A DNA stretch of 64,000 nucleotides from JAGLHV01 sp023143305 [NCBI: Clostridia bacterium] (GTDB taxonomy: Bacteria > CBDUZB01 > JAGLHV01). Positions 7,671-17,111 of this stretch are shown piece by piece (positions within the stretch are counted from its first letter, which is position 1; every line of letters starts with the position of its first letter). The stretch spans positions 3,906 through 67,905 of the forward strand of contig DAOVVV010000010.1 in NCBI GenBank assembly GCA_030637025.1, written 5' to 3'. The translations under genes and the position numbers were made by a program. Under the pieces are notes generated by a model. That model made no database searches and had not been told where the DNA came from. It saw only the letters and a list, made by a program, of their open reading frames with translations.

Positions 7671-8258
7671 ATGTCATTATTTAAAAGGTTGTTAATTTTA
7701 ACCATAATAACAAGTTTTATTTCCGGGTTAGGTTTTACGGAAAATAAAAATAGAAAAGAATATACTATCCATTCAGAAGATGTCCTTGAGATTAAAGTTT
7801 ATGAGCATAAAGATTTAACCACTAAAGTAAGAGTAAGTGCCGCAGGTGATATTACTTTTCCCTTAATTGGGCAGGTTCATGCCGCAGGTCTAACTGTAAA
7901 TCAATTATGTGAAAAAATAAAAGCGCTTCTTAATGAGGGCTATTTAGTAGATCCTCAGGTGAATATTTTTATTGAAAGTTACCATCCTGAGAAGTTTTTT
8001 GTAATGGGAGCAGTGAGAAAACCTGCCGCTTATGAATTATCCAGAGAAAAACCAACTACAGTTTTAGAAGCAATTTCCCGGGCCGGAGGTTTTACTGAAC
8101 AAGCAGCCCCTAATAGAACTAAAGTAATTAGGGTAGGCAGTGAAAAAGGGGAAACAATAAAAGTAAAGGTAACCGAAATAACTAAAACAGGTGACAAGAG
8201 TAAAGATATTCCTCTTCAGCCCAACGATATAGTTTTCGTCCCCGAAAGCATCTTTTAA
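7671..8258 (+). CDS. polysaccharide export protein (Wza/GumB-type, SLBB)
   Basis: This 195-residue periplasmic/outer-membrane protein builds the channel or collar that exports polysaccharide. The ATG at 7671 follows AGGGGG by 4 bases and begins a signal peptide (about 1-23); an upstream in-frame TTG at 7641 lacks a ribosome site. The Poly_export domain (about residues 30-110) shows YTIHSEDVLEIKVYEHKDLT, DITFPLIGQVHAAGLTVNQL and NIFIESYHPEKFFVMGAVR. An SLBB-like part follows (YELSREKPTTVLEAISRAGG). No lipobox Cys is present, and the protein is shorter than Wza, closer to the short GumB/EpsE forms. It starts the export/kinase part of the locus. Confidence 0.9.
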   Translation: MSLFKRLLILTIITSFISGLGFTENKNRKEYTIHSEDVLEIKVYEHKDLTTKVRVSAAGDITFPLIGQVHAAGLTVNQLCEKIKALLNEGYLVDPQVNIFIESYHPEKFFVMGAVRKPAAYELSREKPTTVLEAISRAGGFTEQAAPNRTKVIRVGSEKGETIKVKVTEITKTGDKSKDIPLQPNDIVFVPESIF

Positions 8259-8616
8259 CCCTTGCTATCGGGTTCCCTTCTTGATTTCCCCCCTTTGGAA
8301 AAGGGGGCTAGGGGGATTTTATAAATAATAAAGCAGGTCAGATAGAGAGATAGTTCATTTAAATTTACAGATTTTCAAAGCAATTGTAGGGGCGACATTT
8401 ATGACGCCCGTCCAAAACCTGTTGATGCGGAATCTGTAAAATATCTGTCATTCCTGTGCAAACAGGAATCTATTTTTTGTCTTTAGAATTTGCTGGAGCA
8501 GAGAGACGAAGCAATTTTAAACTGTTGTCATTCCTGCGAAAGCAGGAATCTATTCTTTGCTGTTTTTAGTTTTTTAACTTATAATTCATAACTGTAGTTT
8601 GTAAATCGGGGTTCAT
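8259..8616. repeat. repeat-rich intergenic region before the phosphatase gene
   Basis: No gene is seen. In order it holds: a cccccttt/aaaggggg palindromic block at about 8284-8322 (relatives at about 39335, 40450 and 49010); the 29-base ggggcg/cgcccg element at 8383-8411; and two gtcattcc...ggaatcta palindromes at 8447-8472 and 8527-8552. The final block of about 90 bases (8507-8598) is nearly repeated before the tyrosine kinase gene at 9655. Confidence 0.8.
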
Positions 8617-9333
8617 TTGATCGACCTACATTCACATATATTACCGGAACTAGACGACGGAGCAAAAACAGTAGAAGAAGCTCTTCAAATGTGCCGTATA
8701 GCAGAAGCAGACGGGATAACTACCATTGTTGCTACTCCGCACAGTATGAATGGTATATATTTAAATAAAAAAGAAACTGTTTGCCGGAAGGTTGATGAAT
8801 TTAACAATACATTAAAAAAAGAAGAAATAAATATAAATGTTTTACCGGGATTGGATTTACACCTTTATCCGGAATTAATTCTTCATCTTAAAGAAGGAAA
8901 AATTTTAACTTTAAACAACCGGGGATGTTATTTAATTATAGAATTTCCGGAGGTGATTTCTTCTCATATTGAATCTGTTTGTTTTAATTTGCAGGTTTTG
9001 GGAGTAATTCCTGTTATTAGTCATCCGGAGCGAAATTATTTTTTTCGGAAAAATCCACAAGTTTTACAGGGTTTTGTAAATAGGGGAGCTTTGGTACAGG
9101 TAACTGCTATGAGTATAACCGGAGAATTTGGTAAAGAAGCGGAAAAAGCAGTGAAAAATTTTCTTAAAAAAAATTTAGTACATATTATTGCTACAGATGC
9201 GCATTCTATAGATAGGCGTCCGCCCCTTCTTTCTTCAGCAGTTAAAGTAGCAGCGAAAATTGTGGGTAAAGAACAAGCCTGGAGAATGGTTACTACTATT
9301 CCCGAAAAGATTATAAACCAAAAAAGGGCTTAA
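8617..9333 (+). CDS. PHP-type protein-tyrosine phosphatase (CpsB/YwqE/CapC family)
   Basis: This 238-residue metal-dependent phosphatase is expected to dephosphorylate the Wzc-type tyrosine kinase encoded just downstream and so control polymer length. Metal-binding motifs of the PHP fold are visible: IDLHSHILPELDDGA at the very N-terminus, ATPH near residue 47, ISHPER near 138 and ATDAHS near 193. The start is the TTG at 8617: the HSH motif must lie near residue 5, and no ATG fits. The ribosome site is weak (cgggg), so expression may be low. The family's length is about 240-260 residues, so it is complete. It lies between the export and kinase genes. Confidence 0.9.
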   Translation: MIDLHSHILPELDDGAKTVEEALQMCRIAEADGITTIVATPHSMNGIYLNKKETVCRKVDEFNNTLKKEEININVLPGLDLHLYPELILHLKEGKILTLNNRGCYLIIEFPEVISSHIESVCFNLQVLGVIPVISHPERNYFFRKNPQVLQGFVNRGALVQVTAMSITGEFGKEAEKAVKNFLKKNLVHIIATDAHSIDRRPPLLSSAVKVAAKIVGKEQAWRMVTTIPEKIINQKRA

Positions 9334-9789
9334 TCGGTATTCCTGCTTTTCCCCCTTGACAAAGGGAAATCGAAAAGGCCCTTTTTTGGCAAATATAAGT
9401 TTTTAATTGAAAGCCCTATTATTTTAATATTTTTTAAAGTATTTGTCCATTATTTTTATTTCTGTCATTCCTGCGAAAGCAGGAATCTAAAACAGTTGTC
9501 ATTCCGCTCCGCCTGAGGCGCTTGTCCGCCTCTGGAGGAGATAAGGCGGATATAGAATTTAGATATTAGTATTTATTCTTTGCATTTGTTTCTGTCTATG
9601 AACTGTCTTTTATATTTATCTGTTGTCTTTGTCTATGGACTATTTCATTTAGAATTTTGCTGGAGCAAAGAGACGGAGCAATTTTAAAGTGTTGTCATTC
9701 CTGCGAAAGCAGGAATCTATTCTTTGTCGTCTTTAGTTTTTTAACTAATAACTAATAACTAATAACTGTAGTTAAAAGGAGGAACCCAA
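9334..9789. repeat. repeat-rich intergenic region before the kinase gene
   Basis: No gene is seen. It has gtcattcc...ggaatcta palindromes at 9464-9489 and 9694-9719, and a cgcctgaggcg/cgcctc block at about 9507-9550. There are satellite words (tctatggactat, tctgttgtct), and ctaataactaataactaata tandem words at about 9742-9764. The last 120 bases repeat the leader found before the phosphatase gene. Confidence 0.8.
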
Positions 9790-11652
9790 ATGTTTAACCA
9801 AAACGAAGAAGTTCATTTAAAAGATTACCTGGAAATAATTATTCAAAGAAGATGGATTATAATAACCTTTTTCTTAGTAATGCTTACCACCGTTACTATC
9901 GGCACATTTCGTCAGATTCCCATTTATCAAGCCACGGCAACAGTGCTTATCGATAAAGAAAGCCCCAATATCATTGCGGTTAAAGATGTAATGACGCTGG
10001 GTTCACCCGATTATTACGCCTATAAAGATTATCTGGAAACCCAGAAATTTGTTATTACCAGCAGGCCGGTTATCAAAAAAGTATACGAAGATTTAAATCT
10101 TTTTCTTCAGCCTGAATATAAAGAAACAAGTGATCCGCTCAATGTTCTGCAGAAAAAAGTAAAAGTAGAAAATATCAGAAATACCCGCCTGGTAAAAATC
10201 AATGTAGAAGATGCAGACCCTCAATATGCAGCAAAAATCGCCAATGGTATTGCTGATGTTTATATCTCTAAAAATTTAAATCGCCAAATGGTTGTTTCAG
10301 TTGAAGCTAATGAATGGCTTTCTCAAGAGCTGGACCGTCTTAAAAGCAAGGTAAAAGAATCAGAAGAGGCTCTTCAACAATATCGTGTGCAAAACAATAT
10401 CATTTCTCTGAATGAAAAAGAAGAAGTAATTAATAAGGCGTTAAGTCTACTGACCAATGAACATTTAATGATGCAGGCAAAACTTGTTGAATACAAAAAG
10501 ATTTATAAATATAAAAACCCTAAAATGATTCGACTTAATAAAGAACTTGATGAATTAGGAAAAAGTTTAGCCCGGGAACGAAAAAGCGCCTTGGATTACG
10601 AACGAAAGGCTATAGAATATGGGGTGCTGGAAAGAGAAGTAAGAAGTAATAAAGAACTGTTTGAGTCTGTGTTAAAACGGGTTAAAGAAACTACTCTATC
10701 CGAAACAATAAAGGCAAACAACATCAGTATTCAGGAACGGGCAAAAGTTCCTTTAAGCCCAATAAAACCCCGGAAAAAATTAAATATCATTCTGGCCTGT
10801 CTGGTAGGTGCTGTAGGAGGAATAGGTTTAGCCTTTTTCTTTGATTATTTAGATAACAGTATTAAGACACCCGAGGATGTGGAAAAATATGTCCAATATC
10901 CTTTCTTAGGATATATCCCGGCAATAGAATCCGACAAAAAAGATACAATTGTTCAATTAGAGCCTAAATCAGGGGTAGCTGAAGCTTACCGTACTTTACG
11001 CACCAGTATTCTTTTTTCTTCCTCCGACCAGGTAGCTACCAAAAGTATTTTAGTTACCAGCCCGGGACCGGGAGAGGGAAAAACCATTACAGCATCTAAT
11101 TTAAGTATAACTATGGCTGTAGGAGGAAGCAGGGTTCTTTTAGTTGATTCCGATATGCGTAAACCCAGGGTAAATAAAATATTTGACTTAAAAAATGATA
11201 TTGGCTTGAGTAATTTTTTAGTAGGTCAGGCCGGACTGGATGAAATTGTTAAAGGAACAGGAATTCAAAATTTATCCGTAGTATCTTGCGGGCCTCGTCC
11301 GCCTAATCCGTCTGAGTTACTTACTTCCTTACAAATGATTGATTTTATCAAACAGGCCACTGAAAAATTTGATAAGGTAATATTTGATTCACCGCCTTTA
11401 GGAGTAGTCACCGATGCTAATATTTTAGCCAAAATAGTAAGCGGGGTTATACTGGTATTTCAGGGAGGTAAAACTTCCAGGAATATAATTCCCAGAATCA
11501 GACAGTTGTTAACAAATGCCCAGGCCCGGGTATTAGGAGTAACCATCAATAATCTCCGCCAGGAAAGAAGCGGATATTATAATTATTATTACTACAACTA
11601 TCAATATTACGGCAAAGAAGACGAAAAAAAAGAAACACCCGAACAAGTTTAA
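9790..11652 (+). CDS. chain-length regulator with tyrosine autokinase (Wzc/CpsCD/EpsB type)
   Basis: This 620-residue inner-membrane protein joins a Wzz chain-length domain to a bacterial tyrosine kinase. The Wzz part (about 8-360) has two membrane spans (about 22-42 and 335-357) around a long periplasmic coiled coil (about 170-300), with a SPIKPRKKLN motif before the second span. The kinase (about 390-590) has Walker A SPGPGEGKT, Walker A' LLVDSDMRKPR and Walker B KVIFDSPPLGVVTDA. The C-terminus carries the autophosphorylated Tyr cluster (YYNYYYYNYQYYG). It is complete by family length. It works with the phosphatase upstream and the Wza-type exporter. AGGAGG precedes the ATG. Confidence 0.95.
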   Translation: MFNQNEEVHLKDYLEIIIQRRWIIITFFLVMLTTVTIGTFRQIPIYQATATVLIDKESPNIIAVKDVMTLGSPDYYAYKDYLETQKFVITSRPVIKKVYEDLNLFLQPEYKETSDPLNVLQKKVKVENIRNTRLVKINVEDADPQYAAKIANGIADVYISKNLNRQMVVSVEANEWLSQELDRLKSKVKESEEALQQYRVQNNIISLNEKEEVINKALSLLTNEHLMMQAKLVEYKKIYKYKNPKMIRLNKELDELGKSLARERKSALDYERKAIEYGVLEREVRSNKELFESVLKRVKETTLSETIKANNISIQERAKVPLSPIKPRKKLNIILACLVGAVGGIGLAFFFDYLDNSIKTPEDVEKYVQYPFLGYIPAIESDKKDTIVQLEPKSGVAEAYRTLRTSILFSSSDQVATKSILVTSPGPGEGKTITASNLSITMAVGGSRVLLVDSDMRKPRVNKIFDLKNDIGLSNFLVGQAGLDEIVKGTGIQNLSVVSCGPRPPNPSELLTSLQMIDFIKQATEKFDKVIFDSPPLGVVTDANILAKIVSGVILVFQGGKTSRNIIPRIRQLLTNAQARVLGVTINNLRQERSGYYNYYYYNYQYYGKEDEKKETPEQV

Positions 11653-11923
11653 ATCGTCATTCCGCTTGTGTTTTTATATTGTCATTCCGCACTTGATGCG
11701 GAATCCATTTTTTATGTGGTTATGTGGTAGCCGCAGGCTTTAGCCTGCGTTATTGTCGGAGCAGAGCTTTGCAAATCTGCCTCAGGCATGATATTCTGCT
11801 TGTTCTTTAGTTTTTTATCTGTTGTCTTTTTTTTTGTCTTTCCTGCGAAAGCAGGAATCTATTCTTTTATTTTTCCTCTCTCCTTGTGGGAGAGGATAGG
11901 GTGAGGGGAAATCAGAAAACCCA
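11653..11923. repeat. repeat-rich intergenic region
   Basis: It holds a gtcattccgcacttgatgcg palindrome at about 11690-11716 and a gtagccgcaggctttagcct block at about 11727-11765. A cctgcgaaagcaggaatcta palindrome lies at about 11842-11864, and a cctctc...gagagg...gtgagggg hairpin block at about 11874-11909. The last of these may provide the distant GAGGGG in front of the next ATG. Confidence 0.75.
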
Positions 11924-14464
11924 ATGAAAACAAAAATATTCGACCAAATAATAGAAGCACTAATTATTTCCCTAATCATCATAACCCCGTTTATTTTTGT
12001 TCCTTTACGGGAATATGCATCAACCATAACCAACATTACAGCTATAATACTCCTTATGGTCTGGATGACCAAAATGATTTATGCCGGAAAAATAACCATT
12101 GTTAAAACCCCGTTAAACTGGATAATTTTATCTTTCCTTTTTTTAGGAATCTTACAGGTCATAGGTTTTAACAAAAATTTATTATGTATTCCCTCCACTG
12201 TTTATCAATATCCCACCATACTAAAAATCTTAGATATTTTAAGTCTGGCAATAATTTTTTGGGTAATAATAAATAATTTTACTAAAAAATCCCAGATAAA
12301 CCGCATTTTGACCGTAATAATTTTTATGGGTTTTTCCTTAAGTTTTCTATGTATTTTGCAGCATTTAAGCAAAGGTGGTAATACTTTTTTAGGCATAAAA
12401 CCTATGTATGCAAGGTCTAAGTTTTTTGGTCCCTACATCAACGGTAACCATTTTGCTGCTTATTTAGGAATGATTGTTCCCCTATCTATAGGGATGGGAT
12501 TAGCTGAAATAAAAAAAAGTAAAAAACTATTATTCTGGTTTGTTGGAATAATTATGGCCTTAGGGCTTTTATTTTCTCTTTCCAACGGGGGAATAGTTTC
12601 CTTTATAGGAGCAATGATTTTTCTTTTTATTTTTTTAAACAGCAGAAAATCTACTCAAAAAGGAAAATGGATTATTGCTACTGTTCTTTGTCTGGTTATT
12701 ATGGGTGTTATTTGGTTGGGGGTTAGCCCGGTAAAAGAAGAGGCATCTCAGCTCTTTCAATTTAATCAATCAGAATCATTTCAATCCCGCTGGCCCGTAT
12801 GGAAAGCAAGCATAAAAATGCTAAAGGGAAACTGGTTGTTGGGTACAGGACTGGGTACCTTTCGTTATGTCTTTCCAAAATTCAGGCCTCCCGGAATAAA
12901 CAGAGAATTCAGATATGTCCATAACGATTACTTAGAAGTTCTTCTAAATACAGGTATTGTAGGATTTCTTATACTGTTTTTAGGTGGATTTTATTATTTT
13001 CGTAATATCCTTAAAAAATTTTATAAAAGACGAAATCCTTATATCATAGCAATATCCTGTGGTCCCATCACTGCCTTATTTTCAATGTTACTGCATAGTT
13101 TTGTTGACTTCAACTTACAAATAGGTCCCAATGTTTTACTTTTTATTATTATTACCGCTATTACTATTCAAATATTAAAACTTAGAAATGAAAATAAAGA
13201 TACTAAATCCCCATTGGATAACTTAATAGTAATAAAAGAAAGAACGACCAATATTTTCCTTACTGGATGGCAAAAGCCACTTGTCGTAGGAATTACCGGG
13301 ATTATTTCAGTATTTCTAATATTAACATTAATAAAACCCGCCAGAGCCACCCATTATTACAATTGCTATGTCATTGAGAGGGGAGCAAACAAGGAATCAA
13401 TCTCCAACAAAACTGTCATTGCGAGGAGGGTAACCAACGAATCAATCTCCAATGAAACTGTCATTGCGAGGAGATCCAACGACGAAGCAATCTCAAAGAA
13501 CAACAAAAACGTCATCTCAAGCTTAGAAAAAGCGATAGAGTTAAACCCTTTAAATGCACTTTATCACTATAAACTTTCCTTAGAATATTTAAAGAAAAAA
13601 CCACAAAACAAAAACATTAAAAATTCTTTAAAAGAAATGAAACAGGCAATATATCTTAATCCAACAAATGCAAAGTATCACCTGACTCTTGCCATGCTCT
13701 ACAGCCAATTGGCAAATTGGCCCATTACCCATCAGCCATCAAAGGACGATTACATAAAGTTAGCTCATCAGGAATTCCAGCAAGCAATTTATTTAGCACC
13801 TAATACCCCCTATGGACATAAAAACTATGCTGATTGGCTTTTTACCCAACCTATCAAGGAGAACATCGAAAAAGGAATTGTTGAGTATAAAACGGCGATT
13901 ACTTTAAAGCCGGAGTTGACTGCTAATGCTCTTGGTTTTTGTTATAACTTAACCCATAACTATAATTTATTATCAGAAATAATACCGGATACAACCGATG
14001 GTCATTTCACTTTAAGAAAATACCTTATTAAAAAAGGATTAAAAGAAAAAGCTTTAGAGGAAGAAAATATTATATTAGATAAAATAACAGAAGAGCTTTC
14101 TTTTGCGGAAAATAAAAAAGAAGTTTACCAAAAAGCAGGACAAATTTATCATGACTTAGGAAGATTTAACGAAGCAATAAAAGTGTATCACGAAGCTATG
14201 GACCTTGGTTTACAAAACAGTTGGTCTTATTATCGTCTTGCAGATAGCTATAGAAAATTAGGTAAGATGGATTTAGCTATAAAATATTTTAAACTTTCAT
14301 TAGAATTAGATGAAGAGAACTGCTGGGCATACTTTAGTTTAGCACGAACATATCAAGGTTTAGGCAAAAAAGCTGAGGCAGAATCAATGTGGCAGGAAAT
14401 TATTAATTTAAAAAATGCAGATTCTGATGCTAAACGGATAGCTAAAAGGGAATTAAAAAAATAA
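11924..14464 (+). CDS. O-antigen ligase/polymerase-family membrane protein with C-terminal TPR repeats
   Basis: This 846-residue protein has about ten or more membrane segments in residues 1-425, then a loop, then a helical TPR region (about 525-846; for example AIKVYHEAMDLGLQNSWSYY and LAIKYFKLSLELDEENCWAY). The Wzy_C/WaaL signature is visible: WLLGTGLGTFRYVFP, then YVHNDYLEVLLNTGIVGFL with the conserved His. It should polymerise or ligate lipid-linked polysaccharide at the periplasmic face. Residues about 483-524 are encoded by three tandem 45-base units of a REP-type repeat (13370-13494), inserted in frame between the membrane and TPR parts. Its last base overlaps the next ATG (TAATG). Confidence 0.85.
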   Translation: MKTKIFDQIIEALIISLIIITPFIFVPLREYASTITNITAIILLMVWMTKMIYAGKITIVKTPLNWIILSFLFLGILQVIGFNKNLLCIPSTVYQYPTILKILDILSLAIIFWVIINNFTKKSQINRILTVIIFMGFSLSFLCILQHLSKGGNTFLGIKPMYARSKFFGPYINGNHFAAYLGMIVPLSIGMGLAEIKKSKKLLFWFVGIIMALGLLFSLSNGGIVSFIGAMIFLFIFLNSRKSTQKGKWIIATVLCLVIMGVIWLGVSPVKEEASQLFQFNQSESFQSRWPVWKASIKMLKGNWLLGTGLGTFRYVFPKFRPPGINREFRYVHNDYLEVLLNTGIVGFLILFLGGFYYFRNILKKFYKRRNPYIIAISCGPITALFSMLLHSFVDFNLQIGPNVLLFIIITAITIQILKLRNENKDTKSPLDNLIVIKERTTNIFLTGWQKPLVVGITGIISVFLILTLIKPARATHYYNCYVIERGANKESISNKTVIARRVTNESISNETVIARRSNDEAISKNNKNVISSLEKAIELNPLNALYHYKLSLEYLKKKPQNKNIKNSLKEMKQAIYLNPTNAKYHLTLAMLYSQLANWPITHQPSKDDYIKLAHQEFQQAIYLAPNTPYGHKNYADWLFTQPIKENIEKGIVEYKTAITLKPELTANALGFCYNLTHNYNLLSEIIPDTTDGHFTLRKYLIKKGLKEKALEEENIILDKITEELSFAENKKEVYQKAGQIYHDLGRFNEAIKVYHEAMDLGLQNSWSYYRLADSYRKLGKMDLAIKYFKLSLELDEENCWAYFSLARTYQGLGKKAEAESMWQEIINLKNADSDAKRIAKRELKK
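13370..13494 (+). repeat. three in-frame tandem copies of a REP-type repeat inside a gene
   Basis: Three 35-base copies start at 13370, 13415 and 13460, exactly 45 bases (15 codons) apart. The core reads gtcattgcgaggag... aatcaatctc or gcaatctc. In the reading frame they give VIERGANKESIS, VIARRVTNESIS and VIARRSNDEAIS. This word is known to me as a common intergenic REP-like repeat of many genomes. Here it is translated. Confidence 0.85.
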
Positions 14465-15972
14465 TGGAAAAATCAAGACCTCGTAGTCACATTCTTGTTC
14501 GTAATACTTTGTGGAATTTTCTCTCACAGGGTTGGTTTCTAATCTTGGCTTTTGTGACGACACCTTACATTATCCGCAAATTAGGAACAGATGCTTATGG
14601 GGTTCTATCTATAGTGGGTGTTGTTCTTGGCTATTTTGCTTTTTTAGATTTGGGTTTAGATCGAGCAGTTATAAAATATGTGGCAGAATATTATGCCAAA
14701 AAAGACTTTGATACAATAAGGGAAGTGATAGGTACTGCTTTAGTAATATATTTTCTGATGGGTTTTATTGGTGGAACAGTTATTGCTTCTTTAACAGCTA
14801 TTTTGATTACGAAGGTATTAAAAATTCCTTCCAATTTGATAAATATCTCTCAATTTATATTTTACATAAGTGCCCTTGGTTTTTTAATCAATATGCCGCT
14901 TAGTGTGTTTGGTTCCATTCCCAAAGCATTACAGAGATTCGATGTGGTTAACAAAATTAAAATATGTTTTGGTACTTTACAATTACTACTTACAGTGCTA
15001 CTTCTACATTTGGGATATTTCCTTAAACAGATAGTTATTATGAATTTTTTGGTAAGCATGTTAAGTATATTTATTTATATATTTATCTCAAAAAGACTTT
15101 TGCCACAAATACAATTTAGGCCTGTTTTTAATAAAGATATATTTATTAAGCTCTTTAAATTTGGAGGGACTATAACAATTGGAAAGATAACAGTTCCAAT
15201 TGGTACCCAGTTAGGTAGATTTTTAATAGGAGTTTTTTATCCTATTTCTTTTGTAACTTATTTTACCGTTCCCTATATGTTAGCGTCAAAAATATGGCTA
15301 ATTCCTAGCAATATTGTTTCAGTAATTTTTCCTGCAACAAGTGAACTATTTAGTCAAAATCAAACGAATATTCTTCATGAACTTCATTTGCGCAGCACAA
15401 AATATATAATGATGGTTGCAGTCCCTATAACTATTTTGCTTATTATTTTTGCTAAACAAATACTTGGTTTATGGATGGGACCTGATTTTGCAATCCAAGG
15501 TGCTTTTTCTCTTAGATTGTTGGCATTGGCGACGTTGATTAGTTCTTCTGCCTGGACTTGTGTTACAGCAGCTCAGGGAGCAGGAAGACCGGACATACCA
15601 GCAAAGGTTCAGGTTTTACAAGCAGTAATAAATGTAATATTATGTTTCTTGCTAATACCAAGATGGGGTATCAATGGTGTTGCTGTAGCTTGGCTCATTC
15701 ATCATATGGTAGGAATACCAATAATTATTGGTGTAACAAATAAGCGGATCTTAAAAATGTCTAATCTACAGTTTATCAAAAACGGATTAGGATTTCCCCT
15801 TATTGTAGGGGTAGTAATTCCCTGTTTTTTTATTCCTTTGAGGTCAATTATTTCTAGCTTACCAATCCTATTATGTGTGTTTATCCTTATTGGTATTATT
15901 TATGCAGTTGTGGCTTATTTTACTATATTGGATGATAAAGATAAAAGTTTGTTATTAAGTTGTTTTCGTTAA
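14464..15972 (+). CDS. polysaccharide flippase (Wzx/RfbX-type, MOP superfamily)
   Basis: This 502-residue integral membrane protein with about 12-14 hydrophobic segments is expected to flip undecaprenyl-linked repeat units across the inner membrane. The N-terminus shows the family pattern NTLWNFLSQGWFLILAFVTT and YIIRKLGTDAYGVLSIVGVV, then FLDLGLDRAVIKYVAEYYAK. The middle has LRLLALATLISSSAWTCVTA. Length is typical. The start overlaps the stop of the ligase gene by one base, which suggests translational coupling with the polymerase/ligase. It is the last gene before the AT-rich glycosyltransferase block. Substrate cannot be deduced. Confidence 0.9.
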   Translation: MEKSRPRSHILVRNTLWNFLSQGWFLILAFVTTPYIIRKLGTDAYGVLSIVGVVLGYFAFLDLGLDRAVIKYVAEYYAKKDFDTIREVIGTALVIYFLMGFIGGTVIASLTAILITKVLKIPSNLINISQFIFYISALGFLINMPLSVFGSIPKALQRFDVVNKIKICFGTLQLLLTVLLLHLGYFLKQIVIMNFLVSMLSIFIYIFISKRLLPQIQFRPVFNKDIFIKLFKFGGTITIGKITVPIGTQLGRFLIGVFYPISFVTYFTVPYMLASKIWLIPSNIVSVIFPATSELFSQNQTNILHELHLRSTKYIMMVAVPITILLIIFAKQILGLWMGPDFAIQGAFSLRLLALATLISSSAWTCVTAAQGAGRPDIPAKVQVLQAVINVILCFLLIPRWGINGVAVAWLIHHMVGIPIIIGVTNKRILKMSNLQFIKNGLGFPLIVGVVIPCFFIPLRSIISSLPILLCVFILIGIIYAVVAYFTILDDKDKSLLLSCFR

Positions 15973-16094
15973 TTGTGCGATAAATTATGTTTATTTCTAA
16001 TAGTTAATTTTAATTAGGTAGAGATAAAAGGTAACAGAGGGATTAGACGAAGTCATTTATTGACGACTTTTGAAAAGTAGAAAAGGATATAATA

Positions 16095-17057
16095 ATGGAT
16101 TTATCGATAATAATTGTTAGTTATAATGTAAGGGATTTATTAAGGGATTGCTTAAAATCTATCTATACACAAACGAAAGATATTTCTTTTGAAGTTTTTG
16201 TGGTTGATAATGCGTCGTCTGATGGAAGTTCAGATATGGTTGAAAAAGAATTTTCTAAAATAAACTTAATTAGAAATAAGAATAATTTGGGATTTGCTAA
16301 AGCAAATAATATTGCTTTTAAACTAAGCAATAGTAAATATATTTTACTACTTAATCCTGATACAATTATTTTGGATAATGCCATACAGAAAATGGTTGCT
16401 TTTATGAATGAACACTTTAAGGCAGGAGGAGTTACCCCTAAAATTTTAGGTCCTGAAGGAAACATTCAATACTTTCAACTTTCTAAAGATGCTTTTTCTT
16501 ATTCGTACTTTTTTTATCTATTTTGTTCTTTTTTCCAAATTTTATTTTCCAAATATGTGAAAAAGAAAAAGAGTCGGATACATTTATATAATAGTTATAA
16601 GAAAATAAACGAAGTAGGTTTTATTGCAGGTACTTGCTTTATGCTTTCTACAAAAGCCATAAATAGAAATGAAGACATTTTAGATGAAAGATTTTTTATG
16701 TTTGCAGAAGATAGAGATCTTTCTCTTAGAATAAGAAAAAAAGGTTACAATCTTTATCTCCTTCCGGATATATCTATAATTCATTATTGGGGGAGAAGTT
16801 GTTCGGAAAATTCCTCTTTTTGTAGAGATGTTGTTTTTTGTGAGAATAGGTATATTTTTTTAAAGAAGAATTTTAGTATATTTAAAGCTTTGCTGTATCG
16901 TCTTGTTATAGCTATAGGATATTTGAAATTTTTGCTATGGTCAAATATTAAGGTAGCTTTATTTATTCCGCTTGGTTCAAAAGACAGATTATACCATAGA
17001 AAAAGAAATGAGAAGGCAAAAGCTCTATTTTTTTGGGGGATGGGTTTATCCCATTGA
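16095..17057 (+). CDS. family 2 glycosyltransferase (rhamnosyltransferase-like)
   Basis: This 320-residue enzyme has a GT-A fold. It starts with DLSIIIVSYNVRDLLRDCLK, then VDNASSDGSSDMV, then NLGFAKANNIAFK, and the metal/nucleotide site LLLNPDTIIL near residue 95. Later come FMFAEDRDLSLRIRKKGYNL and IHYWGRS, typical of WbbL/rhamnosyl-type members. It probably adds one sugar of the repeat unit on the cytoplasmic face. A short hydrophobic segment near residues 140-155 may dock it to the membrane. It is separated by 122 bases from the flippase gene, with a weak AAGGA ribosome site. The sugar is not predictable. Confidence 0.88.
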   Translation: MDLSIIIVSYNVRDLLRDCLKSIYTQTKDISFEVFVVDNASSDGSSDMVEKEFSKINLIRNKNNLGFAKANNIAFKLSNSKYILLLNPDTIILDNAIQKMVAFMNEHFKAGGVTPKILGPEGNIQYFQLSKDAFSYSYFFYLFCSFFQILFSKYVKKKKSRIHLYNSYKKINEVGFIAGTCFMLSTKAINRNEDILDERFFMFAEDRDLSLRIRKKGYNLYLLPDISIIHYWGRSCSENSSFCRDVVFCENRYIFLKKNFSIFKALLYRLVIAIGYLKFLLWSNIKVALFIPLGSKDRLYHRKRNEKAKALFFWGMGLSH

Positions 17058-17111
17058 TTAAATATTTAATATGTTTATACTATGTATAAAAAGAAAGAAT
17101 GAAGGTGCAAA

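Noticed and set aside
13370-13494. Frameshift or stop caused by the REP repeats in the ligase gene
   Set aside because: The three units are 45 bases apart and carry no stop in the reading frame, so the gene stays open from 11924 to 14464.
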